From: a virus
Length of the DNA: 34,725 bases
Reading direction: 5' to 3' (one strand)
IMG/VR virus record: IMGVR_UViG_3300007734_000611
Span: 1-34,725 of that record
The translations under genes and the position numbers were made by a program. Every line of letters begins with the position of its first letter. The stretch's first letter is position 1. The notes under the pieces were generated by a model. That model ran no database searches. It was given only the letters and a program-made list of their open reading frames with translations, and was not told the DNA's origin. This document shows positions 1 to 8,796 of this stretch, piece after piece.

Positions 1-127
1 TATGATTAATTCTTGTGGTGTTGGTTGGGGTGGAAGTGGTGCAATAAATTGACCATCTACATAAGTCCAACCAGGGCTAGCAACATCGCTTTGCACAGCA
101 ATAATTGGATTTTCAAATCCAGGCGGA
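1..127. repeat. Terminal direct repeat, left copy (assembly overlap of a circular genome)
   Basis: Bases 1-127 are identical to 34599-34725 over their whole length. The length of exactly 127 matches a common maximum k-mer of short-read assemblers, and a coding frame runs through the join without interruption. I therefore read it as the overlap left when a circular or circularly permuted molecule was opened, not as a biological terminal repeat. The unit genome is 34,598 bp. Confidence 0.93.
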
Positions 128-201
128 GGATTGCTTGGTTGTGTTTCATATTCAATAACATTGATTACATTAATGCCATCTATGATTGCGTATCTATTCA
201 T
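1..201 (-). CDS. Tail fibre assembly chaperone-like protein, 5' part (gene crosses the circular join)
   Basis: The gene starts with ATG at 201-199 and stays open to base 1. It continues at base 34598 and stops at 34395, which gives a 134-residue protein in total. The first residues read MNRYAIIDGINVINVIEY and include a proline-rich stretch (NPPPGFENP). The rest (YVDGQFIAPLPPQPTP, later NSTDWSAIPDV and NQAEFVAYRSTIRNYA) resembles small tail-fibre assembly or tail chaperone proteins encoded just downstream of fibre genes. It follows tail fibre 1 by 7 bp, as expected for a fibre and its chaperone. The SD is weak (GAGAA). The family match is from recall and the exact Pfam family is not certain. 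Confidence 0.8.
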   Translation of the reverse strand, partial: MNRYAIIDGINVINVIEYETQPSNPPPGFENPIIAVQSDVASPGWTYVDGQFIAPLPPQPTPQELII

Positions 202-208
202 AATGTTC

Positions 209-2620
209 TCAAAAATAAGCATAAATAATAATTACGCCAGAAGCGCCTGCGCCACCAGCATAACTATCGGTTGCACCAGCAGCACCAGCAGTACCGCCAG
301 CACCAACAGCATAAGAATAAGACGAAGAAGGAGATGTAATTAATTTTCTACAATATCCACCAGCGCCTCCACCTGTACCAGCATAAGCGGTAGTATTTTG
401 TGCGCCACCGCCTCCACCTGAACCATAAGCAGCACCAGCACTACCAGTAGAACCTCCAGGCGGAGCACCTCTACCTCCACCGCCAAAATATGAAGCGCCA
501 CCTTCTCCACCAGCAGTATATGAAGCCCCAGATGTTGTATATGCTTGATAAGAACCAGCAGTACCACCTCCAGTAATGTTTACATCACCACCACTAGCTG
601 CTCCACCGCTACCGCCACCAGTACTATTATTTCCACCGCCACCAGTACCGCCATTACAAGTTAAAAATGATGAACCAAAAGTAGTTGTTCCACCAGTACC
701 CCCTGTTGCACCATTAGAACTAGCAGAACCACCAGCACCGCCACCAACCATTTCTACAAATAAATATTTAGCACTCGATGGTGTTGTATATGTTCCTGAA
801 CTGCTTGTGTAAACAGTAACTTGAGGCGCGGCAATACTTATTGCAGCCCAAGTCGGTGCGCCAGAAGTAGTGGCTGTTAAAACTTGACCTGTTGTTCCTG
901 CTGCTGTAGCTACAGGTGCGCCACCAGCGCCACCACCATAAACAACCCCATATTGAGTTAAAGCACCAGAAGTTGCCCAAGCACTAGAACTTGAAAAATA
1001 AGGTATACCACCAGATGTACCAGCTACAGTTAAAGCTAATGTGCCAGCAGTAGTAATAGGTGAACCAGATACAGAAATTAAGCCTCCTGTAAATGTTTGA
1101 GCTACAGAAGTAACTGTTCCTAAACCAGCAGCAGTTGCCCATGTATAACCTGTGCCGTTGTATTGCAAATAAGTGCTTGAAATTGTAGGCGCAGCAATAA
1201 ATGAAGTTGCCCCAGCACCAGTTTGATAAGGTATTTGTAAATTTGTTCCAGAAGCAATATTTGTAGCTGTGGTAGCAGTTGCAGCATTTCCTGAAATTGC
1301 TGTTGTTCCTAAAGCAGTAGAAATTTGTTCCCCAGTTGCCGTTGTTAAAGCCCCTGTAGTAGTCGTGCTATAAACAAGTCCAGATGTATTTGCGCTTGTT
1401 CCTGCTGAATAATCTGTTCCAGCAGTTGCAGCAGAAATAGCCGTTCCATTACCTTTTAATACACCAGTTACGCTTGTAGTTAAAGTAATTGCAGGGGTAG
1501 TTGTAGCTGTAGCTACAGTACCAGCAAATCCATTAGCAGAAACAACCGAAGCTGAAGTAACTGTTCCGCTACCTTTACCATTAAAAGTATTCCAATCGGT
1601 GCTAGTCAGGTAACCATTAGTTGTTGTATTGGCAGCAGCCATACTAATTGCTGGAGTTGCACCACCACTAGAAACTACTGGCGCTGTGCCTGTAACGCTA
1701 GTTACTGTGCCTACGCTAATTGACCCACCTAAACTTGTGCTTGTGCCATTAATAGTAATTGCTGAATTAGTTAAACCAGAATTAGGAATATTGGTAAAAG
1801 TATTGGTAGAGCCTGAAATTGACTTATTGGTCAAAGTATCTGTTGTTGCTTTGCCGACCAAGGTATCTGTAGCATCAGGTAAAGTCAAAGTCCTATCTAC
1901 AGTTTGACTTGTTGAAAGCATAGTTCTAGTGCTAGTAGTACCTTCATTAGGGTTAAACATAAGCCGTTTAGTGCTGTCTACTCCACCCTGGACATTGATG
2001 TAACCACTAGCGCCTTTGGGGGCTAAATGAATACCAATGCTTGCATCTGTGCCTGTTGCTGATATATGGACAGGATTACCAGTTGCAGCGTTTTCTATAG
2101 TTACTTGATTAACTGCGCTTGCAATAGCTGAAAACTTTAATTCAGCGTTTCCATTGGCATCGTTAATTTGGGCTATTACTGGGGTCACAATAGTAGGACT
2201 GCCACTTAATACTACATTTGTAGTGCCTGTAGAAGTTGTTACACCTGTACCCCCATTGGCTACAGGTAAAGCAGTACCAGAATAAGTAATGGCTAAAGTT
2301 CCGCTTGTAGTAATTGGGCTGCCAGCTATAGAAAAAACAGAAGGAACTGTTGCTGCAACAGAAGTAACCGTACCCAATGGATTTGTAGCCCAACTTGTAT
2401 TTGTACCGTCAGTTGTTAGATATTTACCACTAGCCGAAGTCTGACTAGGGGCTAAAGCGTTAAAAGCATCATTAGCCGTAGCTTGTCCTGTACCGCCATT
2501 AGCTACTGGGACAGTACCAACTAAAGTATGGTTTGCGTTCCAATCACTAGGGCGTACTAATGATGTATCTGCATCATCAGGTATTGTGCTGACTTTACTG
2601 TGGGTTACTGTAATAGCCAT
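209..2620 (-). CDS. Tail fibre protein 1 with beta-repeat shaft and glycine-rich C-terminal domain
   Basis: An 803-residue protein. The N-terminus (MAITVTHSKVSTIPDDADTS) is followed by a long Gly/Ser/Thr/Ala-rich shaft with recurring GTVTSV and VANGGTG units, typical of trimeric phage fibre shafts. The last ~200 residues (about 600-803) switch to a domain dominated by GGGG and GGAGG runs with aromatic and polar interruptions. This recalls the glycine-rich (polyglycine-type) receptor-binding tips of some phage adhesins, so host recognition is the likely role. Its ATG overlaps the portal stop as TAATG, so it is translationally coupled. A second fibre with a similar C-terminus lies at 19618-20805. 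A fibre gene between portal and capsid genes is an unusual position. Confidence 0.88.
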   Translation of the reverse strand: MAITVTHSKVSTIPDDADTSLVRPSDWNANHTLVGTVPVANGGTGQATANDAFNALAPSQTSASGKYLTTDGTNTSWATNPLGTVTSVAATVPSVFSIAGSPITTSGTLAITYSGTALPVANGGTGVTTSTGTTNVVLSGSPTIVTPVIAQINDANGNAELKFSAIASAVNQVTIENAATGNPVHISATGTDASIGIHLAPKGASGYINVQGGVDSTKRLMFNPNEGTTSTRTMLSTSQTVDRTLTLPDATDTLVGKATTDTLTNKSISGSTNTFTNIPNSGLTNSAITINGTSTSLGGSISVGTVTSVTGTAPVVSSGGATPAISMAAANTTTNGYLTSTDWNTFNGKGSGTVTSASVVSANGFAGTVATATTTPAITLTTSVTGVLKGNGTAISAATAGTDYSAGTSANTSGLVYSTTTTGALTTATGEQISTALGTTAISGNAATATTATNIASGTNLQIPYQTGAGATSFIAAPTISSTYLQYNGTGYTWATAAGLGTVTSVAQTFTGGLISVSGSPITTAGTLALTVAGTSGGIPYFSSSSAWATSGALTQYGVVYGGGAGGAPVATAAGTTGQVLTATTSGAPTWAAISIAAPQVTVYTSSSGTYTTPSSAKYLFVEMVGGGAGGSASSNGATGGTGGTTTFGSSFLTCNGGTGGGGNNSTGGGSGGAASGGDVNITGGGTAGSYQAYTTSGASYTAGGEGGASYFGGGGRGAPPGGSTGSAGAAYGSGGGGGAQNTTAYAGTGGGAGGYCRKLITSPSSSYSYAVGAGGTAGAAGATDSYAGGAGASGVIIIYAYF

Positions 2621-4899
2621 TAATGTACACCTACAATTTTACCGTTTTCATCTCTTAATACCCGTTTTGGTTGGCTTAATTTATCCATTAAAGCCGCTAA
2701 TAACTGGGTCATTTGTTGATTGCTTTGGTGCATATTCTCAATTACTGGTTGCAATGGATGATTTTTCATATTTGAATATCCTAATTGGTCTTGCAAAATA
2801 TTTGCCATGTGAACATTGTCTTGGTACGCTGTTTCACCCGTATCTAAGCCTGAAGATATGCGAGTAGTTTCAATTTTGCCAGCATTTTCAATATAAGCTA
2901 ATAATAAGTCTTTATTGGTTGTAGCTTCAATCTTCATCTGTTCTAACTGTGCTTCCATCTCTCTATCAGCAGCATTTCTTTGTGCCTCAAGTTGAAATTT
3001 CAATTGGTTTTCTTGAGCTTGGTACTCTTGTTTAGCTTTTTCTAACTCATTCTGAGCTTGCATTTTCTGCATATCTAATTGAGCAGCCATTTGAATCTGT
3101 TGAGTCTTAGCTTGGCTTTCCATCTGGGCTTTTTGCATCTCTGGGCTAGGTGGTTTAGGTTGGCCCTCGGCTTGTTTAGCTTGTTCTCTAAACTTATCAG
3201 CCGTTTCGTCAATAATGCCTTCCATCTGTTTACCAGCTTTAAACGCAGTCACACCAAACTTGAGCATTTCCATGAGTAATGGGGTAAGTTCAGGTGCGGC
3301 CTGACCCACAGGTAAGGCAGTTTGTACAAATGAAGATACAGCCGATAAAAAAGCCACCCTGTCTTGCTTTTCTTGCTGCTCATCCTGATAAATCATGGAG
3401 TCAGAAGTAACCTCAACTCTGAAGTTCTTGCTGGCTTCGTCTTTTAACAGTTGAATAGCTTGTGGGATGTATTGCTTATCTGCATCAGATAGCTGCATTG
3501 CGCCACTAATCTTGACAATGGTTTCATCCGTGTAATGGTTGCAAATAATCTGTGACTTAATTCTTAATAGTTCGGTAGCAAAGTCCACTACATTGTGCTG
3601 CATAGTCTTTAAGCGACCTTGAGCGTTATTAGACTTAATAATCTGTGCGCCAAGGGTTTCGTTAGGGTCTGTTTGTCCACGCTGAATATCAGCAATGCCC
3701 ATGATTTCGTAGATTTGACCCTTAACTTGCTCCATTGCCTGATAAGCAGCCACTAAAGCAGTAGCAAATGGGGTAATGTCTACTAAATCTAATGCGCCTT
3801 TCATGCCCTGTTTTTCAGCAAATGCCATCCAATTTTTAACAGGAATTAAAGTGTTGTTTTCGCCTTCAGAGAACAAGCGGCTTAACTCGCTTGAGCTAGC
3901 ATCGTATACACCACGCACTTTAAGGGCGTTAATCAATCCATCAATACGGTCACATAAGACATCAAGCTCTCTGGCTTGGTCTTGGTACATCGTAAAGTCA
4001 GGGATTGGGTCAAGGCCATCGGTTGTGATAGTTGAATAAAGGGGTTTAGGGCAGGGCCAGAAGTTTTCTAATTGAAGTGGGTCATCTCGCTCATCAAGGA
4101 TTTTGCCCATTGACTTAGAAATCCATAAAACTTTGCCTGTTTCTTTATCCCAGATTTCATAGACTACAGCTTGTGATGAACCTTCGCCCATCTTTTCGTT
4201 GTATGTCTTAGAAGAATCGGGCTTAGTATCTAATGGGATACGGTAGCCTAAATCTTCACCAAAGCGCTCTACTAATGCAGGGCGATTCATATAAACTTTA
4301 CGCCATACTGCGGTTACTTCTTCCCAAGTTCTAGCAACAGTATGACCAAAATCACGCCAATGCACATAGTCAACTGGAGAACACTCGTACTCAATACGCT
4401 CTGGGGCTTCTGCTGCTTCTGCGCCAGGCGTTTCTGATTCATCCGTATCCTCTGTAATCTGGTAACCATCGTCAGGTTCTCCCTCGGCTTCAAAGTGTGG
4501 CTCGTACCGTACCCATGCTGTGCCTCTGCCGCCTAATAACCTGTCTAATACTGAGTTAGACATAGCGGACTTATAGTCGCTGTAATGCTCTAATTCAAAC
4601 TCTAAAGCTCGCTCAAGCATCATTGAGGCAACACGACCTATTGGGTCATTGTCCCTAAATCTACGGCTTACATCGGGGCGTGGCAATCTAGCAAAGATAG
4701 CTGGGGTAATAACCTGAACATTAGACCAAAGGATATTAAAGCGAGCATTGGGGTTGTTTTGATAACGGGAGTCATCTCTATAGCGCTTAACAATTTTAGT
4801 AGCTCTACCTTCCCAATTCTTAAATGTCCGTTCATAGGACATTATGCGGTTGTACCAATCCTCGTAAGAGTGAGCTACTTCGCCTTTAAGTTCTGCCAT
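2620..4899 (-). CDS. Portal protein (P22-like class)
   Basis: A 759-residue protein, the length expected for large podovirus portals. The N-terminal part (YRDDSRYQNNPNARFNILWS, then IFARLPRPDVSRRF) and the central region (GGRGTAWVRYEPHF) look like portals of P22-like podophages. The C-terminal third, roughly residues 580-690, is a Gln/Lys/Glu/Ala-rich coiled coil, and the end is charged. The portal forms the dodecameric DNA channel and binds terminase. I choose the ATG at 4899 because it overlaps the terL stop as TAATG and has a good SD (GGGAGA). A TTG start at 4938 in the same frame would add 13 residues and overlap terL by 40 bp. The family call is by recognition. Confidence 0.88.
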   Translation of the reverse strand: MAELKGEVAHSYEDWYNRIMSYERTFKNWEGRATKIVKRYRDDSRYQNNPNARFNILWSNVQVITPAIFARLPRPDVSRRFRDNDPIGRVASMMLERALEFELEHYSDYKSAMSNSVLDRLLGGRGTAWVRYEPHFEAEGEPDDGYQITEDTDESETPGAEAAEAPERIEYECSPVDYVHWRDFGHTVARTWEEVTAVWRKVYMNRPALVERFGEDLGYRIPLDTKPDSSKTYNEKMGEGSSQAVVYEIWDKETGKVLWISKSMGKILDERDDPLQLENFWPCPKPLYSTITTDGLDPIPDFTMYQDQARELDVLCDRIDGLINALKVRGVYDASSSELSRLFSEGENNTLIPVKNWMAFAEKQGMKGALDLVDITPFATALVAAYQAMEQVKGQIYEIMGIADIQRGQTDPNETLGAQIIKSNNAQGRLKTMQHNVVDFATELLRIKSQIICNHYTDETIVKISGAMQLSDADKQYIPQAIQLLKDEASKNFRVEVTSDSMIYQDEQQEKQDRVAFLSAVSSFVQTALPVGQAAPELTPLLMEMLKFGVTAFKAGKQMEGIIDETADKFREQAKQAEGQPKPPSPEMQKAQMESQAKTQQIQMAAQLDMQKMQAQNELEKAKQEYQAQENQLKFQLEAQRNAADREMEAQLEQMKIEATTNKDLLLAYIENAGKIETTRISSGLDTGETAYQDNVHMANILQDQLGYSNMKNHPLQPVIENMHQSNQQMTQLLAALMDKLSQPKRVLRDENGKIVGVH

Positions 4900-6236
4900 T
4901 AAATTCTCCCACCTGTAGTCCTTTGTTTCTGTTTCCAAAGGTCATTGAGGCTAACATCTGTTTGACCGACAAATAAGCCTTTAATCGAGTCATCTTTCGA
5001 GGCAACTTTTTCTTCTTCCCGCCAGGCAATACTTAAATATCTAAACGCATCGGCAGAGTGTGATGTCCAATCGTGTCTGGGTTTATCCCTAAACACTTTC
5101 TTATCTTCGTCATACTCTCGCTGGTATTGCCTTAAACACTCTATGCCATCCATGCACTTTTCACCATCAAACCAAGCTCTTTGTAACGCCATGCGACTTG
5201 CTTGTATTCCGTCTTGAAGTGACAAATTTGGCACAATTTTCATAGATTCTAATGGAATTTTAGCAGAAAGTTGCTCAATTATCGACTTTCCACCAGAACT
5301 TAATGTTTTGGCTCTTGCGTCATGAGGCAGCCAATGAGTTCCATATTGGTACTTTTTAGATTGAATGAGTCCTGTATAAAATGGGATTGATTGCCCATTA
5401 CTTGAGTGATGTTCTAGGACTCGTATCTCTCCATGTATCACTTGATACCACCAGATACTAGTGCTATCTGTAAAGCCTAAGTCCCAAGCTGTATTTACTT
5501 TGTACATACTGTCGTACTTAACCTCGGTAATTCTGCCTTGGTCAGTCAGTAAGCGCATCTCTTTACCGTAGTAAGCGCCAACAATAGCGCTTTCAAAGTC
5601 ACATTCAAATTCTTGTAGGTACTGGTCTTGGGTCATTGACTTAGCTGCATCTGCTAGCTCTGATTCAGCGATTAAGCCAGTAACACTAGCCCTTAGGGTC
5701 TTTACATACCAATCGTCTTTGTTTATGGCTGCGCTATATAACTCCCAGAATCCATTGTGGCCCTTAGGAGTACCAATAAAGACTGCCCAACCTAGTCTGT
5801 CTGAGAGTAACGGCCTAATAATCTCGCCCCATATCCTCGGGCGCATATCAGCGTATTCATCGAGAACGATACCGTCAAGGTACAAACCACGCAAGGCATC
5901 AGGATTATCAGCACCAAAGAGTCTAATCCTTGCTCCGTTAACGAGTTCGACCCATAGTTCAGATTGATTAGCCTTTGCAAGGACTGGTTGAGAGTATTTC
6001 TGTAGATAGTCCCAAGCAATGTTTTTGGCTTGACTGTAATAGGGTGCGACATAGGCGTATCTGCCATCTTCTTTACCTTCGGAGATTGCTCGGTAGATTA
6101 GGTCTAGGATACATCCTAGTGTCTTTCCGCAGCGTCTATGAGCTACTATAACAGCCCAACGCTCAGTTCTATCGTGGAAATCCTCAAATACTGTTCTAGG
6201 ACAGTAGTCTAATTCGACTTCTAGGACTTCTTCCAA
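4899..6236 (-). CDS. terL: Terminase large subunit (ATPase and nuclease)
   Basis: A 445-residue DNA-packaging motor subunit. Walker A is AHRRCGKT at residues 32-39, Walker B is GIVLDE at 122-127, and a coupling motif IGTPKG lies at 154-159. The C-terminal RNase H-like nuclease shows acidic residues at D252 (AWDLGFTDSTS), D305 (PHDA) and D396 (HSADAFRYL). It cuts concatemers and pumps DNA through the portal. No ATG lies upstream of Walker A in this frame. The likely start is TTG at 6236-6234; the only earlier option is an ATT eight codons upstream of it, after an in-frame TGA. It overlaps terS by 16 bp and the portal by one base. Confidence 0.93.
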   Translation of the reverse strand: MEEVLEVELDYCPRTVFEDFHDRTERWAVIVAHRRCGKTLGCILDLIYRAISEGKEDGRYAYVAPYYSQAKNIAWDYLQKYSQPVLAKANQSELWVELVNGARIRLFGADNPDALRGLYLDGIVLDEYADMRPRIWGEIIRPLLSDRLGWAVFIGTPKGHNGFWELYSAAINKDDWYVKTLRASVTGLIAESELADAAKSMTQDQYLQEFECDFESAIVGAYYGKEMRLLTDQGRITEVKYDSMYKVNTAWDLGFTDSTSIWWYQVIHGEIRVLEHHSSNGQSIPFYTGLIQSKKYQYGTHWLPHDARAKTLSSGGKSIIEQLSAKIPLESMKIVPNLSLQDGIQASRMALQRAWFDGEKCMDGIECLRQYQREYDEDKKVFRDKPRHDWTSHSADAFRYLSIAWREEEKVASKDDSIKGLFVGQTDVSLNDLWKQKQRTTGGRI

Positions 6237-6487
6237 CTTACTATCATCTTTAATGGTGCGGTTTCATCACTAGCAAGAGTCGTAGGCAATACCTTACCAA
6301 TTAGACTTAGGAAAGCATTAGGGTTCTCTTGGGCTTGTAAGGCTAAATAAGACTCACCACCAGCCGTATCTAAGGCGTTGAGTATCATCTGTCTAAGAGT
6401 AGCGTTACCCTTGTCTAGCGCCCCTTTAGGTCTACCAGCGCCTATTCTAGCGCCACCTTTTGAATTTTTTGATTGTTTTTCAGTCAT
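6221..6487 (-). CDS. Terminase small subunit-like DNA-binding protein
   Basis: An 88-residue protein directly upstream of terL and overlapping it by 16 bp. The N-terminus has the basic GGARIGAGRPKGALDKGN signature (an AT-hook-like GRPKG) that is common in small proteins preceding large terminase genes in podophages. The middle is predicted helical (ATLRQMILNALDTAGG), ending with AFLSLIGKVLPTTLA. By position and motif it should recognise the packaging site and recruit TerL. Start ATG 6487-6485 has a GAGAA element seven bases upstream. The assignment rests mainly on gene order and the N-terminal motif, since small terminases vary greatly in sequence. Confidence 0.75.
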   Translation of the reverse strand: MTEKQSKNSKGGARIGAGRPKGALDKGNATLRQMILNALDTAGGESYLALQAQENPNAFLSLIGKVLPTTLASDETAPLKMIVSWKKS

Positions 6488-6532
6488 ATATTCTCAAGTA
6501 ATTGATATATAAGGCTTTTATTCTACACCAGT

Positions 6533-6763
6533 TTATCCAACAATGTCCACATCATGTAATTTGTTTAATGCTTTGGATAATGCTTCTTTACGCTTGAGTC
6601 TTTGGTTAATTCTTTTATTGATTATGTCTGAGTCGCTATTTACATTTAGCTCTGTAGGCGCTTTCTTTTGCTGGCGTTTAGTCTGCTGCTTTTCAAAGGT
6701 AGACTCTTTATGCGTTCTAAGCATAGCATCTTCAGCGTTATATGTGTGTGTCATATGTTTCAT
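6533..6763 (-). CDS. Small charged helical protein, function unknown
   Basis: A 76-residue protein rich in Lys, Arg and Gln (HKESTFEKQQTKRQQKKAPTE, then INKRINQRLKRKEALSKAL), probably helical and possibly nucleic-acid-binding. I do not recognise a family. It overlaps the 3' end of the upstream glycosyltransferase gene by 26 bp and has a good SD (AAGGA, six bases before ATG 6763-6761). A 45-bp gap separates it from terS. Its place immediately before the terminase genes is compatible with a packaging or late-regulatory role, but the sequence does not show one. Confidence 0.65.
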   Translation of the reverse strand: MKHMTHTYNAEDAMLRTHKESTFEKQQTKRQQKKAPTELNVNSDSDIINKRINQRLKRKEALSKALNKLHDVDIVG

Positions 6764-7418
6764 TGAAATCCTTTGTCATTTGTTTTATTTTAACAAGTAA
6801 TTGATTTCCTTGTGACTGTAACCAGTCGTTATATTGGGCTACTTGACCATCAAAATTAGTATATGAGGTTTTGTAGGTTTCATCGGGGGCAATTCCTGTG
6901 GTTTCGGGGGTCATATGGGTGCTTTTAATGTCGGCTTTAATCCAGTTATGACAAGTCTTACCTACTAATTCCCACCAATCATCTCCACAGATATGCCAGG
7001 TGCAAGGAGGCATAATAAATCCACAGGCTCTAATTAAATCTCCACCATATATAGGAATACCAGACATACGCCATTCATCTTTGTTTAAAGTGTCATTGGT
7101 ACTAACCATATTCCATTGAGTTAGCAGATTTAGCAGTTTTTTATCCCATTCGTTGTCTTGGGGGACTTGGTCATCACAGATGATTCCATACCATTTTTCT
7201 AGGGGGAATTTTTTAAATCCTAAGTTTAAAGCAGCTACAAGGCCTATATTGTTTTCAAGAACCTCTACAGTCCATGTGGGTGGATATTCAATTCCATCAT
7301 ACATTTCTGCATTGCCTTGGATAAATACATAGATAAATGCAGTTGCATTGGTATCTTTATAGACTTGAATTAAGTTTTTAAGTCTTTCTGGGCGCTTAAA
7401 GGTAGGAACAATAAACAT
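6738..7418 (-). CDS. Glycosyltransferase-like protein (GT-A fold)
   Basis: A 226-residue protein starting MFIVPTFKRPERLKNLIQVY, the first strand and helix of a family 2-like nucleotide-sugar transferase. A strand-end ENNIGLVAALNLGFKKF is followed by IICDDQVP at residues 79-86. The DD pair is in the place of the metal- and nucleotide-binding DXD motif. The C-terminal half contains Trp- and His-rich segments (CTWHICGDDWW), as in acceptor domains. The start overlaps the stop of the preceding GT2 gene as TAATG, so the two are translated together. Substrate and acceptor cannot be read from the sequence; candidates are host surface glycan or virion protein. Confidence 0.8.
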   Translation of the reverse strand: MFIVPTFKRPERLKNLIQVYKDTNATAFIYVFIQGNAEMYDGIEYPPTWTVEVLENNIGLVAALNLGFKKFPLEKWYGIICDDQVPQDNEWDKKLLNLLTQWNMVSTNDTLNKDEWRMSGIPIYGGDLIRACGFIMPPCTWHICGDDWWELVGKTCHNWIKADIKSTHMTPETTGIAPDETYKTSYTNFDGQVAQYNDWLQSQGNQLLVKIKQMTKDFNETYDTHI

Positions 7419-7972
7419 TATTTGTCTATTACATAAGGTATGTGCATTACTTGATAATTGGCTTTTATGCGTTTAGATGGGTATTTAGACAGTTGTTGGA
7501 TAAAGTCCCAGTCGTGTCCATAGCCATCTTTCCATCTTACATCAAGGTCTTTCTTGTGCGCGATTGCTGAAGTTCCTATATGTCCGTTTTCATGCCAAAC
7601 TTTTCTAGACTGACCATCTACATAGTCATCCCAATAAACCCAGTCTGTGTCTGTATTCTGAATAATTGACTTTATATGGTCTTGGCCCATTACATCATCT
7701 GCATCTAAATAAGCTATGTAATCGTATAAAGCTAGTTTTATACCTATGTTTCTTGTTTTCCCGCCAAAATGCGGTTGTTTGTCTATCAACTTCACTACCA
7801 CAGGGTAATTAGATGCTATTTCTACTGTTTTAGGGCATCCATCGGCTACAACTATCAACTCACCTATCTTTTGGGCTAAAAAACTATCTATAGCTCGTTT
7901 TAGCTTTTTTTCTCTGTTGCTTGCAGCATTAGGGTAATCACCTAGATAACTAGGCATTACTATGCTTATCAC
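7418..7972 (-). CDS. Family 2 glycosyltransferase
   Basis: A 184-residue GT-A protein. The N-terminus MISIVMPSYL is the classic first beta strand, VADGC (42-46) marks the second, GGKTRNIGIKLA (70-81) is the nucleotide-binding helix region, and YLDADDV (88-94) holds the DXD metal-binding motif. At 184 residues it is shorter than most bacterial GT2 enzymes, so it may be a catalytic core only or work with the neighbouring 226-residue GT. The start is GTG at 7972-7970, overlapping the TGA of the upstream 58-residue gene (GTGA). Modification of host LPS or of a virion component is a reasonable inference for phage GT2 enzymes. Confidence 0.86.
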   Translation of the reverse strand: MISIVMPSYLGDYPNAASNREKKLKRAIDSFLAQKIGELIVVADGCPKTVEIASNYPVVVKLIDKQPHFGGKTRNIGIKLALYDYIAYLDADDVMGQDHIKSIIQNTDTDWVYWDDYVDGQSRKVWHENGHIGTSAIAHKKDLDVRWKDGYGHDWDFIQQLSKYPSKRIKANYQVMHIPYVIDK

Positions 7973-8145
7973 TTCATGTATTTTTCGTAAGCGGCTTCTA
8001 ATTTAGCTTTACGCTTGCCTTTAACATGACTGCGTTCTTCGCTTAAAGCGATTGCCAATGCTTGTTTTTTTGACTTTCCTGCGGCAACTTCAGTCTTATA
8101 GTTTTTTCCTACCGATTGGGCGCTGCCCGATTTGTCCATTGGCAT
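7969..8145 (-). CDS. Small basic protein (58 residues), function unknown
   Basis: Found by hand translation. ATG at 8145-8143 opens a 58-residue frame that begins MPMDKSGSAQSVGKNYKTEV, continues with AAGKSKKQALAIALSEE, and ends with a Lys/Ala-rich helix. The pattern of KKQALAIAL within a short basic phage protein recalls DUF6496-like proteins, whose role is unknown. It lies five bases after the preceding stop and its TGA overlaps the GTG of the GT2 gene, so it sits in the coupled chain and leaves no other use for this 180-bp stretch. A second ATG six bases downstream could also start it. The SD is weak. Confidence 0.72.
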   Translation of the reverse strand: MPMDKSGSAQSVGKNYKTEVAAGKSKKQALAIALSEERSHVKGKRKAKLEAAYEKYMK

Positions 8146-8150
8146 ATAGT

Positions 8151-8510
8151 CTATTTCAAGTATTTAAGTTTATAAATGGTGGTATCAATCAATTCTGCTA
8201 TGTTTGCCAGAATATTGACTAAAGCCTGTTCGTTGGGTAAATCGGTTTGTGCTTCTTCTACAAACTTTTTTAGGGATTCAATGTATTTCAGCGCATCTTT
8301 AGGCTGATGATAAACACTTGGAAAGGACTTGATTTGCTCGTAACAGCCCATATATGTTTCTACATAGGAGTCTACTAAATCGACTATATCTTCGTAATAA
8401 TTACCTAAAGCCTTATGCTGGCTGTATGAATTGGTAGACCAATGGAAAAAATGGGTATTTGTCGCTGAGTGCAACAAAGTGGCAGCAAATAGGGCAACGG
8501 ATTCAGTCAT
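8151..8510 (-). CDS. DUF5856-like helical protein (ferritin-like appearance)
   Basis: A 119-residue, almost all-helical protein. The N-terminal helix (FAATLLHSATNTHFFHWSTNSYSQHKAL) has several His residues, and it is followed by YYEDIVDLVDSYVETYMG and a C-terminal TIYKLKYL. This pattern matches my memory of DUF5856 proteins of tailed phages, which have a four-helix, Dps/ferritin-like layout but no established function. A start-stop overlap of eight bases (ATGACTGA) couples it to the nuclease upstream, and AAAGGA gives a good SD. Metal binding by the N-terminal His cluster is speculation. Confidence 0.72.
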   Translation of the reverse strand: MTESVALFAATLLHSATNTHFFHWSTNSYSQHKALGNYYEDIVDLVDSYVETYMGCYEQIKSFPSVYHQPKDALKYIESLKKFVEEAQTDLPNEQALVNILANIAELIDTTIYKLKYLK

Positions 8511-8796
8511 AATTTAGTCCTTTCATACATTTTACCAATCTTTCGGCAGCTTCGGGGGAATCTATCCTAGAAACTGTGCCTCCCCGCCAGTTATACATAA
8601 ATAATTCTTGAGCAGGGGTAAATTTAGCGTTTCCTACCTTTACCTCAACTAAAGCACATTTAGAATTAACTCCTATTAACAGGTCTGGGCATCCCATTCC
8701 TACCCTAGATAAATCTAAAACGCTTGCTCCAAATCTTTTAAATGTTTGCATTATTTCTGCATGGTTGGCATCGGTGCGCTTTTTATAATGGGTCAT
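8503..8796 (-). CDS. Small PD-(D/E)XK nuclease (VRR-NUC-like)
   Basis: A 97-residue single-domain nuclease. GMGCPDLLIG at residues 33-42 supplies the catalytic aspartate (D38), and ALVEVKVG at 48-55 supplies E51 and K53, the (D/E)XK signature. FTPAQELFMYNW follows, as in VRR-NUC-type proteins. Such phage proteins are thought to cut branched DNA or Holliday-like structures. It is joined by ATGA to the SprT-like gene upstream and by an eight-base overlap to the gene downstream, inside a run of DNA-metabolism genes. Only the nuclease fold is clear; the substrate is inferred from the family. Confidence 0.85.
   Translation of the reverse strand: MTHYKKRTDANHAEIMQTFKRFGASVLDLSRVGMGCPDLLIGVNSKCALVEVKVGNAKFTPAQELFMYNWRGGTVSRIDSPEAAERLVKCMKGLNYD

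Noticed and set aside
1-127. Biological direct terminal repeats like those of T7
   Set aside because: The length of 127 exactly equals a usual assembler k-mer, the repeat sits in the middle of a coding frame, and no packaging-related feature is near; an assembly overlap is the simpler reading.
576-812. Rightward proline/valine-rich ORF
   Set aside because: It is the complement of the glycine-rich fibre tip; GGT/GGA codons give proline-rich complements automatically.
6488-6532. Packaging (pac/cos) site in the gap before terS
   Set aside because: Only 45 bp of AT-rich sequence with no repeats; nothing in the sequence identifies a cut site.
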